Notes: generated from the sequence alone by a model not told the origin. A stretch of 64,000 nt of DNA from CAZJWC01 sp964550125 (GCA_964550125.1 CAZJWC010000006.1:1-64000), one strand, 5' to 3'. Counted from the stretch's first letter, positions 16,396 through 25,196 are shown. Numbers and translations: made by a program.

Positions 16396-16946
16396 TTTTT
16401 TATTTTATAGTATCCTTTTAAAATTAAAACTCCTATTATTGTAGATATGGCTGTACTTATTAAGATAGGCAAGATAACATCATAGGAGGCTGTTGAACCA
16501 AATTCGTTGCGAAGTGCCATAATAGTTGACGGAATAAGTTGCAGGCTTGTTGAGTTAATAATTAAAAAGATACCTTGCAAATATTCTCTATTTTCAAGTT
16601 TATCAAAACGTTCAACTGCTTTAATCCCTAACGGAGTTGCCACTCCACCAAAACCTAAAAAATTTGCTGAAATATTGCCTGAAATATATTCTAACGCCTC
16701 TCTATCATTTGTCTTAAAAAGCCTACGATTGATAGGTTTTAAAAGTTTTGATAGATTTGCCATTAAACCACAATCTTTCATTATTTGTAACAATCCTAGC
16801 CAAATAGTATAACTGATACAAAGAGTAAAAGTTAAATTGAGTGCATTTTTTGACGCTGAAAGCATAGATGATAAAAAAATATTGGGATTGGCAATAGTGA
16901 TAATTATAGTCGAAAGCAAAAATATAATAAAAAAAACTGAATTCAT
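16386..16946 (-). CDS. spmA: Spore maturation protein A
   Basis: About 186 residues, Gate domain, several membrane segments. The segments ISGNISANFLGFGGVATPLGI-like and INSTSLQLIPSTIMALR identify SpmA. I place the start at the ATG at 16946; no clear ribosome site is visible, and a TTG nine codons upstream is an alternative. First gene of the spmA-spmB pair. Confidence 0.88.
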   Translation of the reverse strand: MNSVFFIIFLLSTIIITIANPNIFLSSMLSASKNALNLTFTLCISYTIWLGLLQIMKDCGLMANLSKLLKPINRRLFKTNDREALEYISGNISANFLGFGGVATPLGIKAVERFDKLENREYLQGIFLIINSTSLQLIPSTIMALRNEFGSTASYDVILPILISTAISTIIGVLILKGYYKIKKCG

Positions 16947-17065
16947 AACTTTATATAATTTATGAACAAACAAAAGAGAATATACTTTGATAAATATTTT
17001 ACAAATTTTCTTAAATGGGTTATAATGAAAAAGAATTTAAGTAACTCATAGGAGTAATAGAAAAA

Positions 17066-19018
17066 ATGGAAAAGCAAAAATATTATTTAACTTCATCTCT
17101 ACCCTACGCCTCTGGCAAACAACATATAGGAAATATGTATGAAATGGTCGTTGCCGATAGTTTAGCCAGATACAAAAAAACGCAAGGCTACGATGTATTT
17201 TTTCAAACGGGAACAGATGAACACGGCGAAAAAATTGAGTTAAAAGCAAAAGCCGAGGGAATTACTCCTAAACAATTTACAGACAGAACCTCAAGCACTT
17301 TTAAAGCACTACAAGAAAACTTAAATGTAAAGTACGACAATTTTATTCGTACTACTGACGAGCATCACAAAAAACAAGTGCAAAAGATTTTTGATAAATT
17401 AGTTGCACAAGGAGATATATATAAAGGCAACTACGAGGGTATGTACTGTACTCCTTGCGAAAGTTTTTGGACAAGTTCACAATTAGTTGACGGAAAATGC
17501 CCTGACTGTGGTAGAGATTGTCAACCTAAAAAGGAAGAAGCGTATTTCTTTAAAATGAGCAACTACGCCGACAAACTTTTAAAACATATTGAAGAAAATC
17601 CTGATTTTGTAACTCCTAGAAGCACTGCACAAGAGATGATTAACAACTTTATCAAACCAGGTTTGAGAGATTTGTGCGTTTCAAGAACTACAATAAACTG
17701 GGGTATACCTGTAAATAGCGATCCTAAACACGTAGTTTATGTTTGGCTTGATGCTTTAACAAACTACATTACAGGACTTGGCTATGATTTGGACGGCAAT
17801 AACGCTGAAAACTTTAAAAAATACTGGCCCTGCGATGTTCATATTGTTGGAAAGGACATTGCAAGATTCCATATTATCTACTGGCCTATATTTGTTATGG
17901 CATTAGGCTTGCCCTTACCTAAAAAGATATTTTCACATCCTTGGCTTTTACAAGACGGCTTAAAAATGAGTAAATCCAAAGGCAACATTATATATTCGGA
18001 CGACCTTGTAAATGTTTTAGGTGTTGACGCTGTAAGATACTATCTACTTGCTGAAATGCCCTTTGATAATGACGGAAACATTACTTGGGAGAGTATAATC
18101 AATAAAACGAACTCCGACCTCGTAAACGTATATGGCAACCTTGTATCACGCACCATTTCAATGGCAAACAAATATTTTGATGGCGTACTTGAAAACAAAA
18201 ATGTATGCGAACCTGTTGATGATGAATTGAAAAACATTATCGCTAGTGCATATAAAAAACTTAACGGAAGGATAGAAGAATTTAGATTTGCAGATGCAAT
18301 GGGAGAGATTTTTGCAATTTTCCGTAGAGCAAATAAGTATGTAGATGAAACTTGTCCTTGGGTGCTAGCCAAAGATGAAGGAAAAAAAGACAGACTTTCA
18401 ACCGTTTTATACAATTTAGCACAAGCAATAGTTGCAGGAACTTCGTTATTGGCGCCTTTCTTGCCTGACGCTTGTGAGAAAATTTTAAAGCAAATGAACT
18501 GCAATGCAGTTGAATTTGAAAATATTGAAAAACTAGACCTTATTCCAAACGGAACTAAGGTTACTTCAAAACATGAGTTTTTATTTAATAGACTTGATAA
18601 TGACGAAATTATGAATAAAGTTTTGGCAATGTATGAAGAAAGAAAAGCAAAGGAGGAAAAAGTGGAAAAAGTAGAAGAAATTAAAACAGTAGAACAAATA
18701 AGTATTGACGATTTTGCAAAAATACAACTCAAGGTGGCACTTGTAACTGCTTGCGAAAAAGTTGAAAAATCAGATAAACTTTTAAAACTTACCTTAAAAC
18801 TAGGCAATGAAACAAGAACTGTTGTAAGTGGCATTGCAAAAGCGTACTCCCCTGAAGAAATGGTAGGCAAGAGAGTGGTTTTGCTTGCTAATCTTAAACC
18901 TGCTAAACTTCGTGGAATTATGAGTGAAGGCATGATTTTATGTGCTGAAAATGAAGAAGGCAAACTTGCACTTTTAACTCCCGATAAAGATATTGAAGAC
19001 GGAAGTTGTATTTTTTAA
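17066..19018 (+). CDS. metG: Methionyl-tRNA synthetase
   Basis: 650 residues: Rossmann catalytic domain with the HIGH equivalent KQHIGN (about 18-23), a zinc knuckle (CTPC about 127-130 and CPDCGRDC), the KMSKS loop LKMSKSKGN (about 298), anticodon-binding helical domain, and a C-terminal tRNA-binding/dimerisation domain (about 545-650, FAKIQLKVALV... GIMSEGMIL). This is the Gram-positive type with the C-terminal extension. AGGAG stands 11 bases upstream of the ATG. It starts an operon with tatD, a radical SAM gene and rsmA, an order conserved in Clostridia. Confidence 0.97.
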   Translation: MEKQKYYLTSSLPYASGKQHIGNMYEMVVADSLARYKKTQGYDVFFQTGTDEHGEKIELKAKAEGITPKQFTDRTSSTFKALQENLNVKYDNFIRTTDEHHKKQVQKIFDKLVAQGDIYKGNYEGMYCTPCESFWTSSQLVDGKCPDCGRDCQPKKEEAYFFKMSNYADKLLKHIEENPDFVTPRSTAQEMINNFIKPGLRDLCVSRTTINWGIPVNSDPKHVVYVWLDALTNYITGLGYDLDGNNAENFKKYWPCDVHIVGKDIARFHIIYWPIFVMALGLPLPKKIFSHPWLLQDGLKMSKSKGNIIYSDDLVNVLGVDAVRYYLLAEMPFDNDGNITWESIINKTNSDLVNVYGNLVSRTISMANKYFDGVLENKNVCEPVDDELKNIIASAYKKLNGRIEEFRFADAMGEIFAIFRRANKYVDETCPWVLAKDEGKKDRLSTVLYNLAQAIVAGTSLLAPFLPDACEKILKQMNCNAVEFENIEKLDLIPNGTKVTSKHEFLFNRLDNDEIMNKVLAMYEERKAKEEKVEKVEEIKTVEQISIDDFAKIQLKVALVTACEKVEKSDKLLKLTLKLGNETRTVVSGIAKAYSPEEMVGKRVVLLANLKPAKLRGIMSEGMILCAENEEGKLALLTPDKDIEDGSCIF

Positions 19019-19020
19019 AG

Positions 19021-19791
19021 ATGTATATTGATACGCACGCCCACCTAACTTATGACAGTTACGATTTAAAAAAAGTAACTGATGAATATGAGATAAATGG
19101 TGTTAAAAAAATTATAAACGCAGGCTACGACTTAGACTCGTCATTGTGGGGTGAAAGGCTAGCAAATGAATACGAGAGTATTTACTTTGCAGTTGGTGTA
19201 CACCCTGCTGACAGCAAACAAGTAGATGAAAAGAATATTGATATTTTTAAAAAACTTTCAACTCACAAAAAGTGTGTGGCAATAGGTGAAATAGGACTTG
19301 ATTATCACTATGACAATACTGATAAGATAGACCAAAAGAGAGCGTTTATAAGACAAATTGAACTTGCTAATGAGTTGCAACTGCCTATAATTATTCACTC
19401 ACGAGATGATGTTGAAGATATGCAAGAGATTTTAAAGGCAAATAGAAATTTACTTTTGAACGGTGGTGTTATGCACTGCTATTCGCACAGCAAAGAGTGT
19501 ATGAAAACCTTTTTAGATTTAGGTTTGTATATTTCATTTGCAGGACCTATAACCTTTAAAAATGCCAAAAAAGAAGATGTTATTTCATATACTCCTGACG
19601 ACAGGATATTGGCTGAAACGGATTGCCCGTATTTAACCCCCGAACCTTTTAGGGGAAAACAAAATGAACCTAAAAATGTAGTTTACGTTACTAAAAAAAT
19701 AGCACAAGTAAAAAATAAGAGCACAGAAGAAATGAAAAAAATCATTTGGAAAAACGCTCACACTTTATTTAAAAAATTAAATGGTGATTAA
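19021..19791 (+). CDS. tatD: TatD-family metal-dependent hydrolase/DNase
   Basis: 256 residues. Metal ligands of the amidohydrolase-like barrel are visible: THAHL near the N terminus, Glu in AIGEIGLDYH, His in IIHSRD, His in MHCYSH and Asp in LAETDCPYL. Family members are 3'-5' exonucleases/DNases. I take the ATG at 19021, two bases after the metG stop, since it gives the standard MYIDTHAHL start; an in-frame TTG lies five codons upstream. Confidence 0.93.
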   Translation: MYIDTHAHLTYDSYDLKKVTDEYEINGVKKIINAGYDLDSSLWGERLANEYESIYFAVGVHPADSKQVDEKNIDIFKKLSTHKKCVAIGEIGLDYHYDNTDKIDQKRAFIRQIELANELQLPIIIHSRDDVEDMQEILKANRNLLLNGGVMHCYSHSKECMKTFLDLGLYISFAGPITFKNAKKEDVISYTPDDRILAETDCPYLTPEPFRGKQNEPKNVVYVTKKIAQVKNKSTEEMKKIIWKNAHTLFKKLNGD

Positions 19792-19793
19792 AA

Positions 19794-20393
19794 GTGAATA
19801 CTTACTCATATCAAATTGACAACAATTTATATTTAAACATTACAAACAACTGTTCAAATGACTGTACATTTTGCGTTAGAAATGAAAAAGCAAGTTACTA
19901 CGGCAACTACTTATGGTTAGATAAAGAACCTACAGTTGAGGAAGTTATATCAACCATTGACGACATAAAAAAATATGACGAGATAGTTTTTTGTGGATTC
20001 GGCGAACCGACCTATAGAATTTATGAGGTTATAACGATTGCCGATGAACTAAAAAAATTGGGAGCAAAGCATATCCGTCTTAACACAAATGGACACGCTA
20101 ATTTAATAAATGGTTACAATGTAGTGCCTCAACTAAAACTAAAAATTGATGAAATAAATATTAGTATGAACGCATCTTCAAAAGAGTTTTACAACAAACT
20201 ATGCAGACCTATCAATAAGGAAAAGGCTTTTGAAAGTATGCTTGACTTTGGTAGATGTTGCGTTGCTGAAAAGATGAACGCACACTTTTCAATAGTTGAC
20301 TGCATAGGCAATGAGGAAATTGAAAGGTGTAAAAATCTTGCAAAAGAGGTAGGATTACCTTTAAGAATTAGAGAATTTATACAAGACAGTTAA
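19794..20393 (+). CDS. TatD-associated radical SAM protein (TIGR04038-like)
   Basis: 199 residues with Cys20, Cys24 and Cys27 in NCSNDCTFC, the iron-sulfur ligands, followed by FCGFGEPTYR and RLNTNGHANL, typical of the short radical SAM proteins linked to tatD. Shorter than most radical SAM enzymes, it lacks an auxiliary cluster domain. Starts at GTG 19794, two bases after tatD. The reaction is unknown; position suggests a link to RNA or tRNA metabolism with metG, tatD and rsmA. Confidence 0.87.
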   Translation: MNTYSYQIDNNLYLNITNNCSNDCTFCVRNEKASYYGNYLWLDKEPTVEEVISTIDDIKKYDEIVFCGFGEPTYRIYEVITIADELKKLGAKHIRLNTNGHANLINGYNVVPQLKLKIDEINISMNASSKEFYNKLCRPINKEKAFESMLDFGRCCVAEKMNAHFSIVDCIGNEEIERCKNLAKEVGLPLRIREFIQDS

Positions 20394-20394
20394 A

Positions 20395-21225
20395 ATGAAC
20401 GATTTAAAGAGTATTTTAATAAAACACAACTTTTCTTTTAAAAAACAGTTTGGTCAAAACTTTATCTCGGACACGAACCTATTAAAAAGCATAGTTGACC
20501 TTGCAGAAGTTGGCAAGGACGACACCGTTGTTGAGATAGGTTGTGGTGCAGGAACGCTTACAAGAGAAATTGCAAAAAAAGTAAAACAAGTTTTCGCTTT
20601 TGAGATTGACACAAAACTCCAACCCGTTTTGGCTGAAACTCTTGCAGGCTTTGACAACATTGAGGTTATTTTTAGAGATTTTTTAAAACAAAAACTTGAT
20701 GAATTTGAAAAGAATATGCCTCAATATACAGTGATTGCAAACTTGCCTTATTACATTACTACACCACTTGTTATGCAACTTGTGGAACACAGCAAAAAAG
20801 CAAAATCACTTGTTATAATGGTACAAGAGGAAGTTGCTAATAGATTTTCAGCAAAAGAGAACACAGCAGACTATGGAGCAATTACTGCTAACATAGCCTT
20901 GCGTGGCGTTGCTAAAACGGTAAAGAGGGTAAATAGAAATATGTTTTACCCCGTTCCTAATGTTGATAGCGCAATAGTAAAAATTGACTTTGTTGACGGA
21001 AGAATAAAAGTTAAAAATGAAAAAACTTATAAAGATGTAGTTCGCTCTGCCTTTATAAATAGAAGAAAAACTTTTAAAAACAACCTGATGACAAGTTTTA
21101 ACTTCACCAGAGAACAAGCCGAAGATTTGCTTACAAAGTGTGAAATTGACCTTAATGCAAGGGGGGAAACTTTATCCCCTGAAAAATTTGCCCAACTTGC
21201 CGATATAATATTAGATAACAATTAA
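20395..21225 (+). CDS. rsmA: 16S rRNA dimethyladenosine transferase
   Basis: 276 residues: FKKQFGQNFISD opening, SAM-binding VVEIGCGAGTLT, acidic FEIDTKL, catalytic NLPYYITTP (the NLPY motif), and the C-terminal helical domain. It dimethylates A1518 and A1519 of helix 45. The ATG follows one base after the preceding stop and has no good ribosome site, so coupling is expected. Confidence 0.96.
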   Translation: MNDLKSILIKHNFSFKKQFGQNFISDTNLLKSIVDLAEVGKDDTVVEIGCGAGTLTREIAKKVKQVFAFEIDTKLQPVLAETLAGFDNIEVIFRDFLKQKLDEFEKNMPQYTVIANLPYYITTPLVMQLVEHSKKAKSLVIMVQEEVANRFSAKENTADYGAITANIALRGVAKTVKRVNRNMFYPVPNVDSAIVKIDFVDGRIKVKNEKTYKDVVRSAFINRRKTFKNNLMTSFNFTREQAEDLLTKCEIDLNARGETLSPEKFAQLADIILDNN

Positions 21226-21230
21226 ATAAA

Positions 21231-21268
21231 AAGCCATAGGCATTTGCCTATGGCTTAAATATTTTTTA
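21231..21268 (+). terminator. Terminator of the metG-rsmA operon
   Basis: AAGCCATAGGC (21231-21241) pairs with 21246-21256 over ATTT; a T-rich tract follows. Confidence 0.8.
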
Positions 21269-21305
21269 AATTATAGATACTATTTTCATTTGATACATAT
21301 CATAA

Positions 21306-21423
21306 AATGAAAAAAGACAACCCACAGTTGTCCTTTCAAAATATTACATCAAGCCCTGCACATAACTCACACCATTTAGTTACGCACCAACTTGTCCTTA
21401 TCGAATTTGTACTCATAGTATAA
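21306..21423 (-). ncRNA. Putative small transcript (sRNA or 26-codon ORF)
   Basis: On the minus strand a promoter (TTCACA at 21454-21459, 18 bases, TATAAT at 21430-21435) is followed about 100 bases later by a terminator (GACAAC-TGTGG-GTTGTC, then TTTTTT, 21310-21332). Inside are a stem-loop (GCGTAACT with AGTTATGT) and an ORF of 26 codons containing W-C, W-C-E-L-C, but with no ribosome binding site. I favour a non-coding RNA. Confidence 0.45.
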
Positions 21424-21523
21424 CTTATAATTATAAAAAACACTTGTAGGTTTTGTGAAAAAATATAAAAAAACTGTGATTGTTTGATATTTTTGTCGAA
21501 AATAATTAACAAATTAAAAATTT

Positions 21524-21556
21524 TCAAAAAAGAAGGGACAGTTTACAACAAACTGC
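21524..21556 (-). terminator. Terminator of the short gene at 21572-21709
   Basis: On the minus strand GGGCAGTTT pairs with AAACTGTCCC around GTTGT, then CTTCTTTTTT. It lies 15 bases after the small ORF stop. Confidence 0.75.
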
Positions 21557-21571
21557 CCTCGTCTATTTTAC

Positions 21572-21709
21572 TTAATACTCCATTGGATTATAAGTCATTG
21601 TTTTTTCCACGGAATACTTTGATGAACAAGTGCTAAAAAATACACACTCGTCCATCATAGCACCGATATTGTCTAACGTTTGTTTGAGCCACCATTTGCT
21701 GAAATTCAT
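21572..21709 (-). CDS. Small protein, 45 residues, unknown
   Basis: The frame encodes 45 residues starting MNFSKWWLKQTLDN and ending MTYNPMEY, with two Cys (DECVFFSTC). Support: a good terminator 15 bases downstream and a weak promoter upstream (TTTACA, 17 bases, TAAATT). Against: no ribosome binding site, and the ATG sits in the loop of a perfect ten-pair hairpin (21695-21704 with 21711-21720). A 14-bp direct repeat, AACGTTTGTTTGAG on the plus strand, occurs at 21675-21688 and 21719-21732. It may be a regulated small protein or part of a structured RNA. Confidence 0.4.
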   Translation of the reverse strand: MNFSKWWLKQTLDNIGAMMDECVFFSTCSSKYSVEKTMTYNPMEY

Positions 21710-21954
21710 TTTTCAGCAAACGTTTGTTTGAGATTGTAAATTTATTTAAAACAACCTGAGTTGTAAAATATAAAAATCTCACCCATATTCTACTTTTAAC
21801 CCTTTTCCCTAAACAATTTTCCCCGTTACAGAAGCATAATAAAAATTTTATTTACTTTTGCTTTTATAGAAACACATAATTTTACAATTTTCTTTATAAA
21901 ATTTCTGTTTTCATTTTATTTTTACAATTTTCACAATCCTTACACATTTAAATG

Positions 21955-21979
21955 AGAATAAAACGGGTTTTCACCCGTT
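21955..21979 (-). terminator. Terminator of the isc operon
   Basis: AACGGGT and ACCCGTT (21962-21968 and 21973-21979) form a stem with GAAA loop on the minus strand, followed by TTATTCTC, 45 bases beyond the iscU stop. The stretch 21733-21954 is AT-rich and shows nothing else I can name. Confidence 0.65.
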
Positions 21980-22024
21980 CTATTGAAATCAAAAATATAA
22001 AGATACCAACAATTAAAAAATTTT

Positions 22025-22399
22025 TTATTGTGCTTTTTTCTTTGAAAGGTAGTCGTTAATAGCCTCTTTAATTGCTTGCTCTGCTAAAACTGAACAGTGT
22101 ATTTTTTGAGGGGGCAAACCACCTAAAACTTCTATAACCTTTTTGTTAGTAAGTTGCAATGCTTCCTCAATGCTTTTTCCTTTAATCATTTGAGTTGCAG
22201 TAGTACTTGTAGCCACTGCTGCTGCACAACCAAAAGTTCTAAACTTGCAGTCAACGATTATATCGTTTTCTACCTTTATAGTTATCTCCATTATATCGCC
22301 ACATGCTTCGCTACCGATTTTTCCGTAGCCGTCAGCATTTTCAATAAAACCTACATTTTGTGGATTTTGAAAAGCATCCATTACTTTTTCATTATACAT
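22025..22399 (-). CDS. iscU: Iron-sulfur cluster scaffold protein IscU/NifU-like
   Basis: 124 residues with the three scaffold Cys in EACGD, FGCAAAVA and KIHCSVLAE and the conserved Asp after the first Cys. It accepts sulfur from IscS and assembles [2Fe-2S]/[4Fe-4S] clusters. The C-terminal NifU extension is absent. It lies 12 bases after iscS in the iscR-iscS-iscU operon, with AAGGAG upstream. Confidence 0.94.
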   Translation of the reverse strand: MYNEKVMDAFQNPQNVGFIENADGYGKIGSEACGDIMEITIKVENDIIVDCKFRTFGCAAAVATSTTATQMIKGKSIEEALQLTNKKVIEVLGGLPPQKIHCSVLAEQAIKEAINDYLSKKKAQ

Positions 22400-22411
22400 A
22401 TAAACTCCTTT

Positions 22412-23572
22412 CTACTTGTTATATAGGGGGGACATTGCCCTCAAGTCAGCAACAATCTTTTTTAGTGTGTCAACAGTATAGTCAACTTCCTCAATAGTGT
22501 TGTGTTTGCCAAAAGTGAAACGAATTGAGCCGTGTGCCAACCCCTCAGGCAAGCCGATTGCCAAAAGCACATGCGAAGGTTCAAGTGTTCCTGACGAACA
22601 AGCCGAACCACTAGACACACTAATTCCTGCTAAATCTAGTTTAAATAGTATCGATTCGCCCTCAATATATTGAAATGAAATATCAGCGTTTGCGGGCAAA
22701 CGGTCATATCTATCTCCGTTTAGTTTAACATAGGGAATTTCAGCCATTACTCTATCTATAAATCTATCACGAAGGGAAGACACATATTTAGCATTTTCTT
22801 CAAGTTTTTCATTTGCAAGTTTTAATGCTTCAGCCATACCCACGATACTAGGAACATTAGTAGTTCCACCACGCATCGACCTCTCTTGATGCCCACCTGT
22901 AATGATTTTGCCAAGTCTTGTCCCAGACTTAACATACAAAACACCACAGCCCTTTGGACCGTAGAATTTATGAGCAGAAAAACTCAAAAGGGAAACACCA
23001 AGTTCTTGAACATTTACCTTAATTGCGCCCGTTGCTTGCACAGCGTCAGTAAAACAAACAATTCCTCTTTCTTGAGCAATCTTGCTTATCTCTTTAATAG
23101 GTTGAATTGTTCCTATCTCGTTATTAGCCATCATAACACCTATAAAAATAGTGTCATCACGAATAATACTCTTTAAATATTCCAAGTCAACCTTTCCGTT
23201 CTCATCAACCTTTGCAAGCTGAACCTCAAAACCTTCCTTTTCAAGTTCCTTTGCAGTAGTCAGCATTGCAGGATGTTCAATCTCGCTGATAATTAAATGT
23301 TTTCCCTTTAAACTATAAGCATGAGCAACGCCCCTTAAAGCCCAGTTGTCAGCCTCGGTACCTCCAGAGGTAAAATATATCTCATTAGGTTTAGCACCTA
23401 ATTGTTTAGCAATTTCATCTCTTGCCTCATCAACAGCCTTTACTGAATTTCTGCCAAAAACATGTTGAGAGTTAGGATTGCCAAACACTTCAGTAAAATA
23501 AGGCATCATTTTTTTAAAAACTTCTTCATCAAGCGGAGTAGTTGCCGCATGGTCTAAATATATATTTTTCAT
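22412..23572 (-). CDS. iscS: Cysteine desulfurase
   Basis: 386 residues, class V PLP enzyme: N terminus YLDHAATTPLD, PLP-lysine in SFSAHKFYGPKG, and the sulfur-carrying Cys in SSGSACSSGTLEPSHVL on the long group-I loop. It delivers sulfur to IscU and probably to tRNA thiolation enzymes. Normal length; between iscR and iscU. Confidence 0.95.
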   Translation of the reverse strand: MKNIYLDHAATTPLDEEVFKKMMPYFTEVFGNPNSQHVFGRNSVKAVDEARDEIAKQLGAKPNEIYFTSGGTEADNWALRGVAHAYSLKGKHLIISEIEHPAMLTTAKELEKEGFEVQLAKVDENGKVDLEYLKSIIRDDTIFIGVMMANNEIGTIQPIKEISKIAQERGIVCFTDAVQATGAIKVNVQELGVSLLSFSAHKFYGPKGCGVLYVKSGTRLGKIITGGHQERSMRGGTTNVPSIVGMAEALKLANEKLEENAKYVSSLRDRFIDRVMAEIPYVKLNGDRYDRLPANADISFQYIEGESILFKLDLAGISVSSGSACSSGTLEPSHVLLAIGLPEGLAHGSIRFTFGKHNTIEEVDYTVDTLKKIVADLRAMSPLYNK

Positions 23573-23611
23573 ATAAAACCTTCTTAAAGAAAATTGATTA
23601 CTTTTTTAATT

Positions 23612-24046
23612 TCATTTATTACAATCACACTCAGTCTTACAATGACAGGCTGGCATTTGCTTAAAATCATCTACCATTGACTGCAAAGTAATTTCGTCTA
23701 ATACTTTATTGATACCGTCATACAATCTTTTCCAAACCGAACCTGAGGCACACTTTTTACAAGAGGCTGTAACGCAACCTACAATTTCCATATTGTCCTC
23801 CAGGGTACGAACTATATCACCAACTGTAATTTGCTCTGCACTTTTTGAAAGCACATAACCTCCGTTTGCCCCTCTCGTTGCAACTGTTATTCCTGCCCCA
23901 CAAAGCATCCTCATAATTTTTTCAATATACTTGCTTGATACTGAAATCTCCTTTTCAAGAGTTGATGCCGACATAGGCTTGTCAGGATTGAGTGCCAAAA
24001 TATAACAGGCTCTTAAACCGTATTGTGATTTTGATGATAACTTCAT
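23612..24046 (-). CDS. iscR: Rrf2-family regulator, IscR-like, with Cys-rich tail
   Basis: 144 residues: N-terminal winged helix (KSQYGLRACYILAL), then the three cluster-binding Cys in CVTASCKKC, as in IscR/CymR-type Rrf2 proteins. The last 12 residues contain CHCKTECDC, four further Cys not present in ordinary IscR. ATG 24046 is chosen because GGAG stands six bases upstream. First gene of the isc operon and next to a large dyad overlapping its own promoter, so it likely represses itself when holding a cluster. Confidence 0.87.
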   Translation of the reverse strand: MKLSSKSQYGLRACYILALNPDKPMSASTLEKEISVSSKYIEKIMRMLCGAGITVATRGANGGYVLSKSAEQITVGDIVRTLEDNMEIVGCVTASCKKCASGSVWKRLYDGINKVLDEITLQSMVDDFKQMPACHCKTECDCNK

Positions 24047-24060
24047 CTCTTTCTCCAAAA

Positions 24061-24091
24061 AATAATTGCAACCAAACTGGTCGCAATTATT
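24061..24091. promoter_or_regulatory. Operator-like dyad of the isc operon
   Basis: A 31-bp near-perfect inverted repeat: AATAATTGC and GCAATTATT flank ACCA and TGGT around AAC. It covers the -10 box and transcription start of iscR and ends 14 bases before the ATG. Placement fits autoregulation by the Rrf2 protein. Confidence 0.75.
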
Positions 24092-24117
24092 CTATAACTT
24101 TATTATAAATATGTCAA
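24089..24117 (-). promoter_or_regulatory. Promoter of iscRSU
   Basis: On the minus strand TTGACA (24112-24117), 17 bases, TAGAAT (24089-24094). The -10 overlaps the dyad. Confidence 0.8.
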
Positions 24118-24123
24118 ATACTT

Positions 24124-24723
24124 TTATACATTTGAGATATTATTTTTTGAAAAAGAACAGCCACAATAATTCTGTCTATAAAGATTATATTCTTTGGAAA
24201 GATTTATTGAGTCTAAATAGCCGTTTTCCTTTTTAAAATCACAGGGTAAAAATTCAATTTGGTACAACTTTTCAAGTTCAAAGCCTATTTCATTTATCCA
24301 GTTTGCGTTTTTCAGTGGACTTACAGAGAGGGTAGTAGTGAAAAAGTCAAACCCCTTTTCCCTTGCAACGCAAGCAGTTTTAGACATACGAAGTTTATAG
24401 CACTTTTTACATCTTGCACCACCTTCTTTTTCTCCTTCCAATCCGCGAATATAGGTATAAAAATCATCAATGTTGCTTTCAACATCTAAAAAACTCGCCC
24501 AGCCCGTAGTTTGCAAAAACTTCATCTGTTCAGCCTTGCGTTTAAGATATTCCGTTTGGTCATCAATGTTGGGGTTATAGTAAATCACCGTTATATTAAA
24601 ATAATCTTTTAATACCTTTATGCAATGAGAAGAACAAGGAGCACAACAGCTATGCAATAAAAGTTTCTTTTTGCCATTTAAACTATTTATTTTTTCCTTC
24701 ATAAGTTGATTAAAATTAGTCAT
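24124..24723 (-). CDS. queH: Epoxyqueuosine reductase QueH
   Basis: 199 residues: LLLHSCCAPCSSHC near the N terminus, GGARCKKCYKLR in the middle and NYCGCSFS at the end, the Cys sets that bind the [4Fe-4S] cluster and nearby iron in QueH (DUF208). It catalyses the last step of queuosine synthesis in tRNA and replaces QueG. ATG 24723 follows AGGTGA; the frame is open further upstream. No other queuosine gene lies in the window. Confidence 0.93.
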   Translation of the reverse strand: MTNFNQLMKEKINSLNGKKKLLLHSCCAPCSSHCIKVLKDYFNITVIYYNPNIDDQTEYLKRKAEQMKFLQTTGWASFLDVESNIDDFYTYIRGLEGEKEGGARCKKCYKLRMSKTACVAREKGFDFFTTTLSVSPLKNANWINEIGFELEKLYQIEFLPCDFKKENGYLDSINLSKEYNLYRQNYCGCSFSKNNISNV

Positions 24724-24739
24724 AAATTCACCTGGATAA

Positions 24740-24768
24740 ATTTTAGCATTTTTTAAGAGAAAAAACAA
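24740..24768 (-). promoter_or_regulatory. Promoter of queH
   Basis: TTGTTT (24763-24768), 17 bases, TAAAAT (24740-24745) on the minus strand, close to the gene. Confidence 0.5.
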
Positions 24769-24873
24769 CAATATTAAAATCGTTGCTTTTTTTTATTTAT
24801 TATGATATTATTTATTTATCGTGCAAATATATGTGAGTTTGTCGTATAGCATTTAAAAGGAGAATTTTATAAT

Positions 24874-25158
24874 ATGGAAATGCAAGAAAATCAACCTAAG
24901 ATGAGCGTAGGTGCTTGGATAGGTACAATTTTGCTTGGTATTATCCCCGGTGTTAATATCGTTTGCTGGATACTTTGGTTTTTTGGTGTAGGAAATAAAA
25001 ATAGATGCAGTTTTATCCGTGCATCATTTATCTTTTTTTTGGTAATGGTTGCACTATTAGTAGGTACATATTTTATTTTAACAAAACTTGTTGGAATTGA
25101 CCTTATGCAAACCTTACAATCTTTGATTACAACGGTTAGTGAAATGATTTCAGCATAA
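24874..25158 (+). CDS. Small two-segment membrane protein, unknown
   Basis: 94 residues with two hydrophobic segments (about 13-38 and 50-75) around a short basic loop (GNKNRCSFIRAS). AAGGAG precedes the ATG, and a terminator follows directly. Similar small membrane proteins occur widely in Clostridia without known role. Confidence 0.7.
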   Translation: MEMQENQPKMSVGAWIGTILLGIIPGVNIVCWILWFFGVGNKNRCSFIRASFIFFLVMVALLVGTYFILTKLVGIDLMQTLQSLITTVSEMISA

Positions 25159-25167
25159 TAAAAAAAT

Positions 25168-25196
25168 AACGGACGTTTAAAACGTCCGTTTTTTAT
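25168..25196. terminator. Bidirectional terminator
   Basis: AACGGACGTT (25168-25177) pairs with 25181-25190, followed by TTTTTT; it lies between convergent genes. Confidence 0.85.

Noticed and set aside
24770..24800. Terminator-like hairpin upstream of queH as a preQ1 riboswitch
   Set aside because: It lies upstream of the likely promoter and shows no preQ1 aptamer features.
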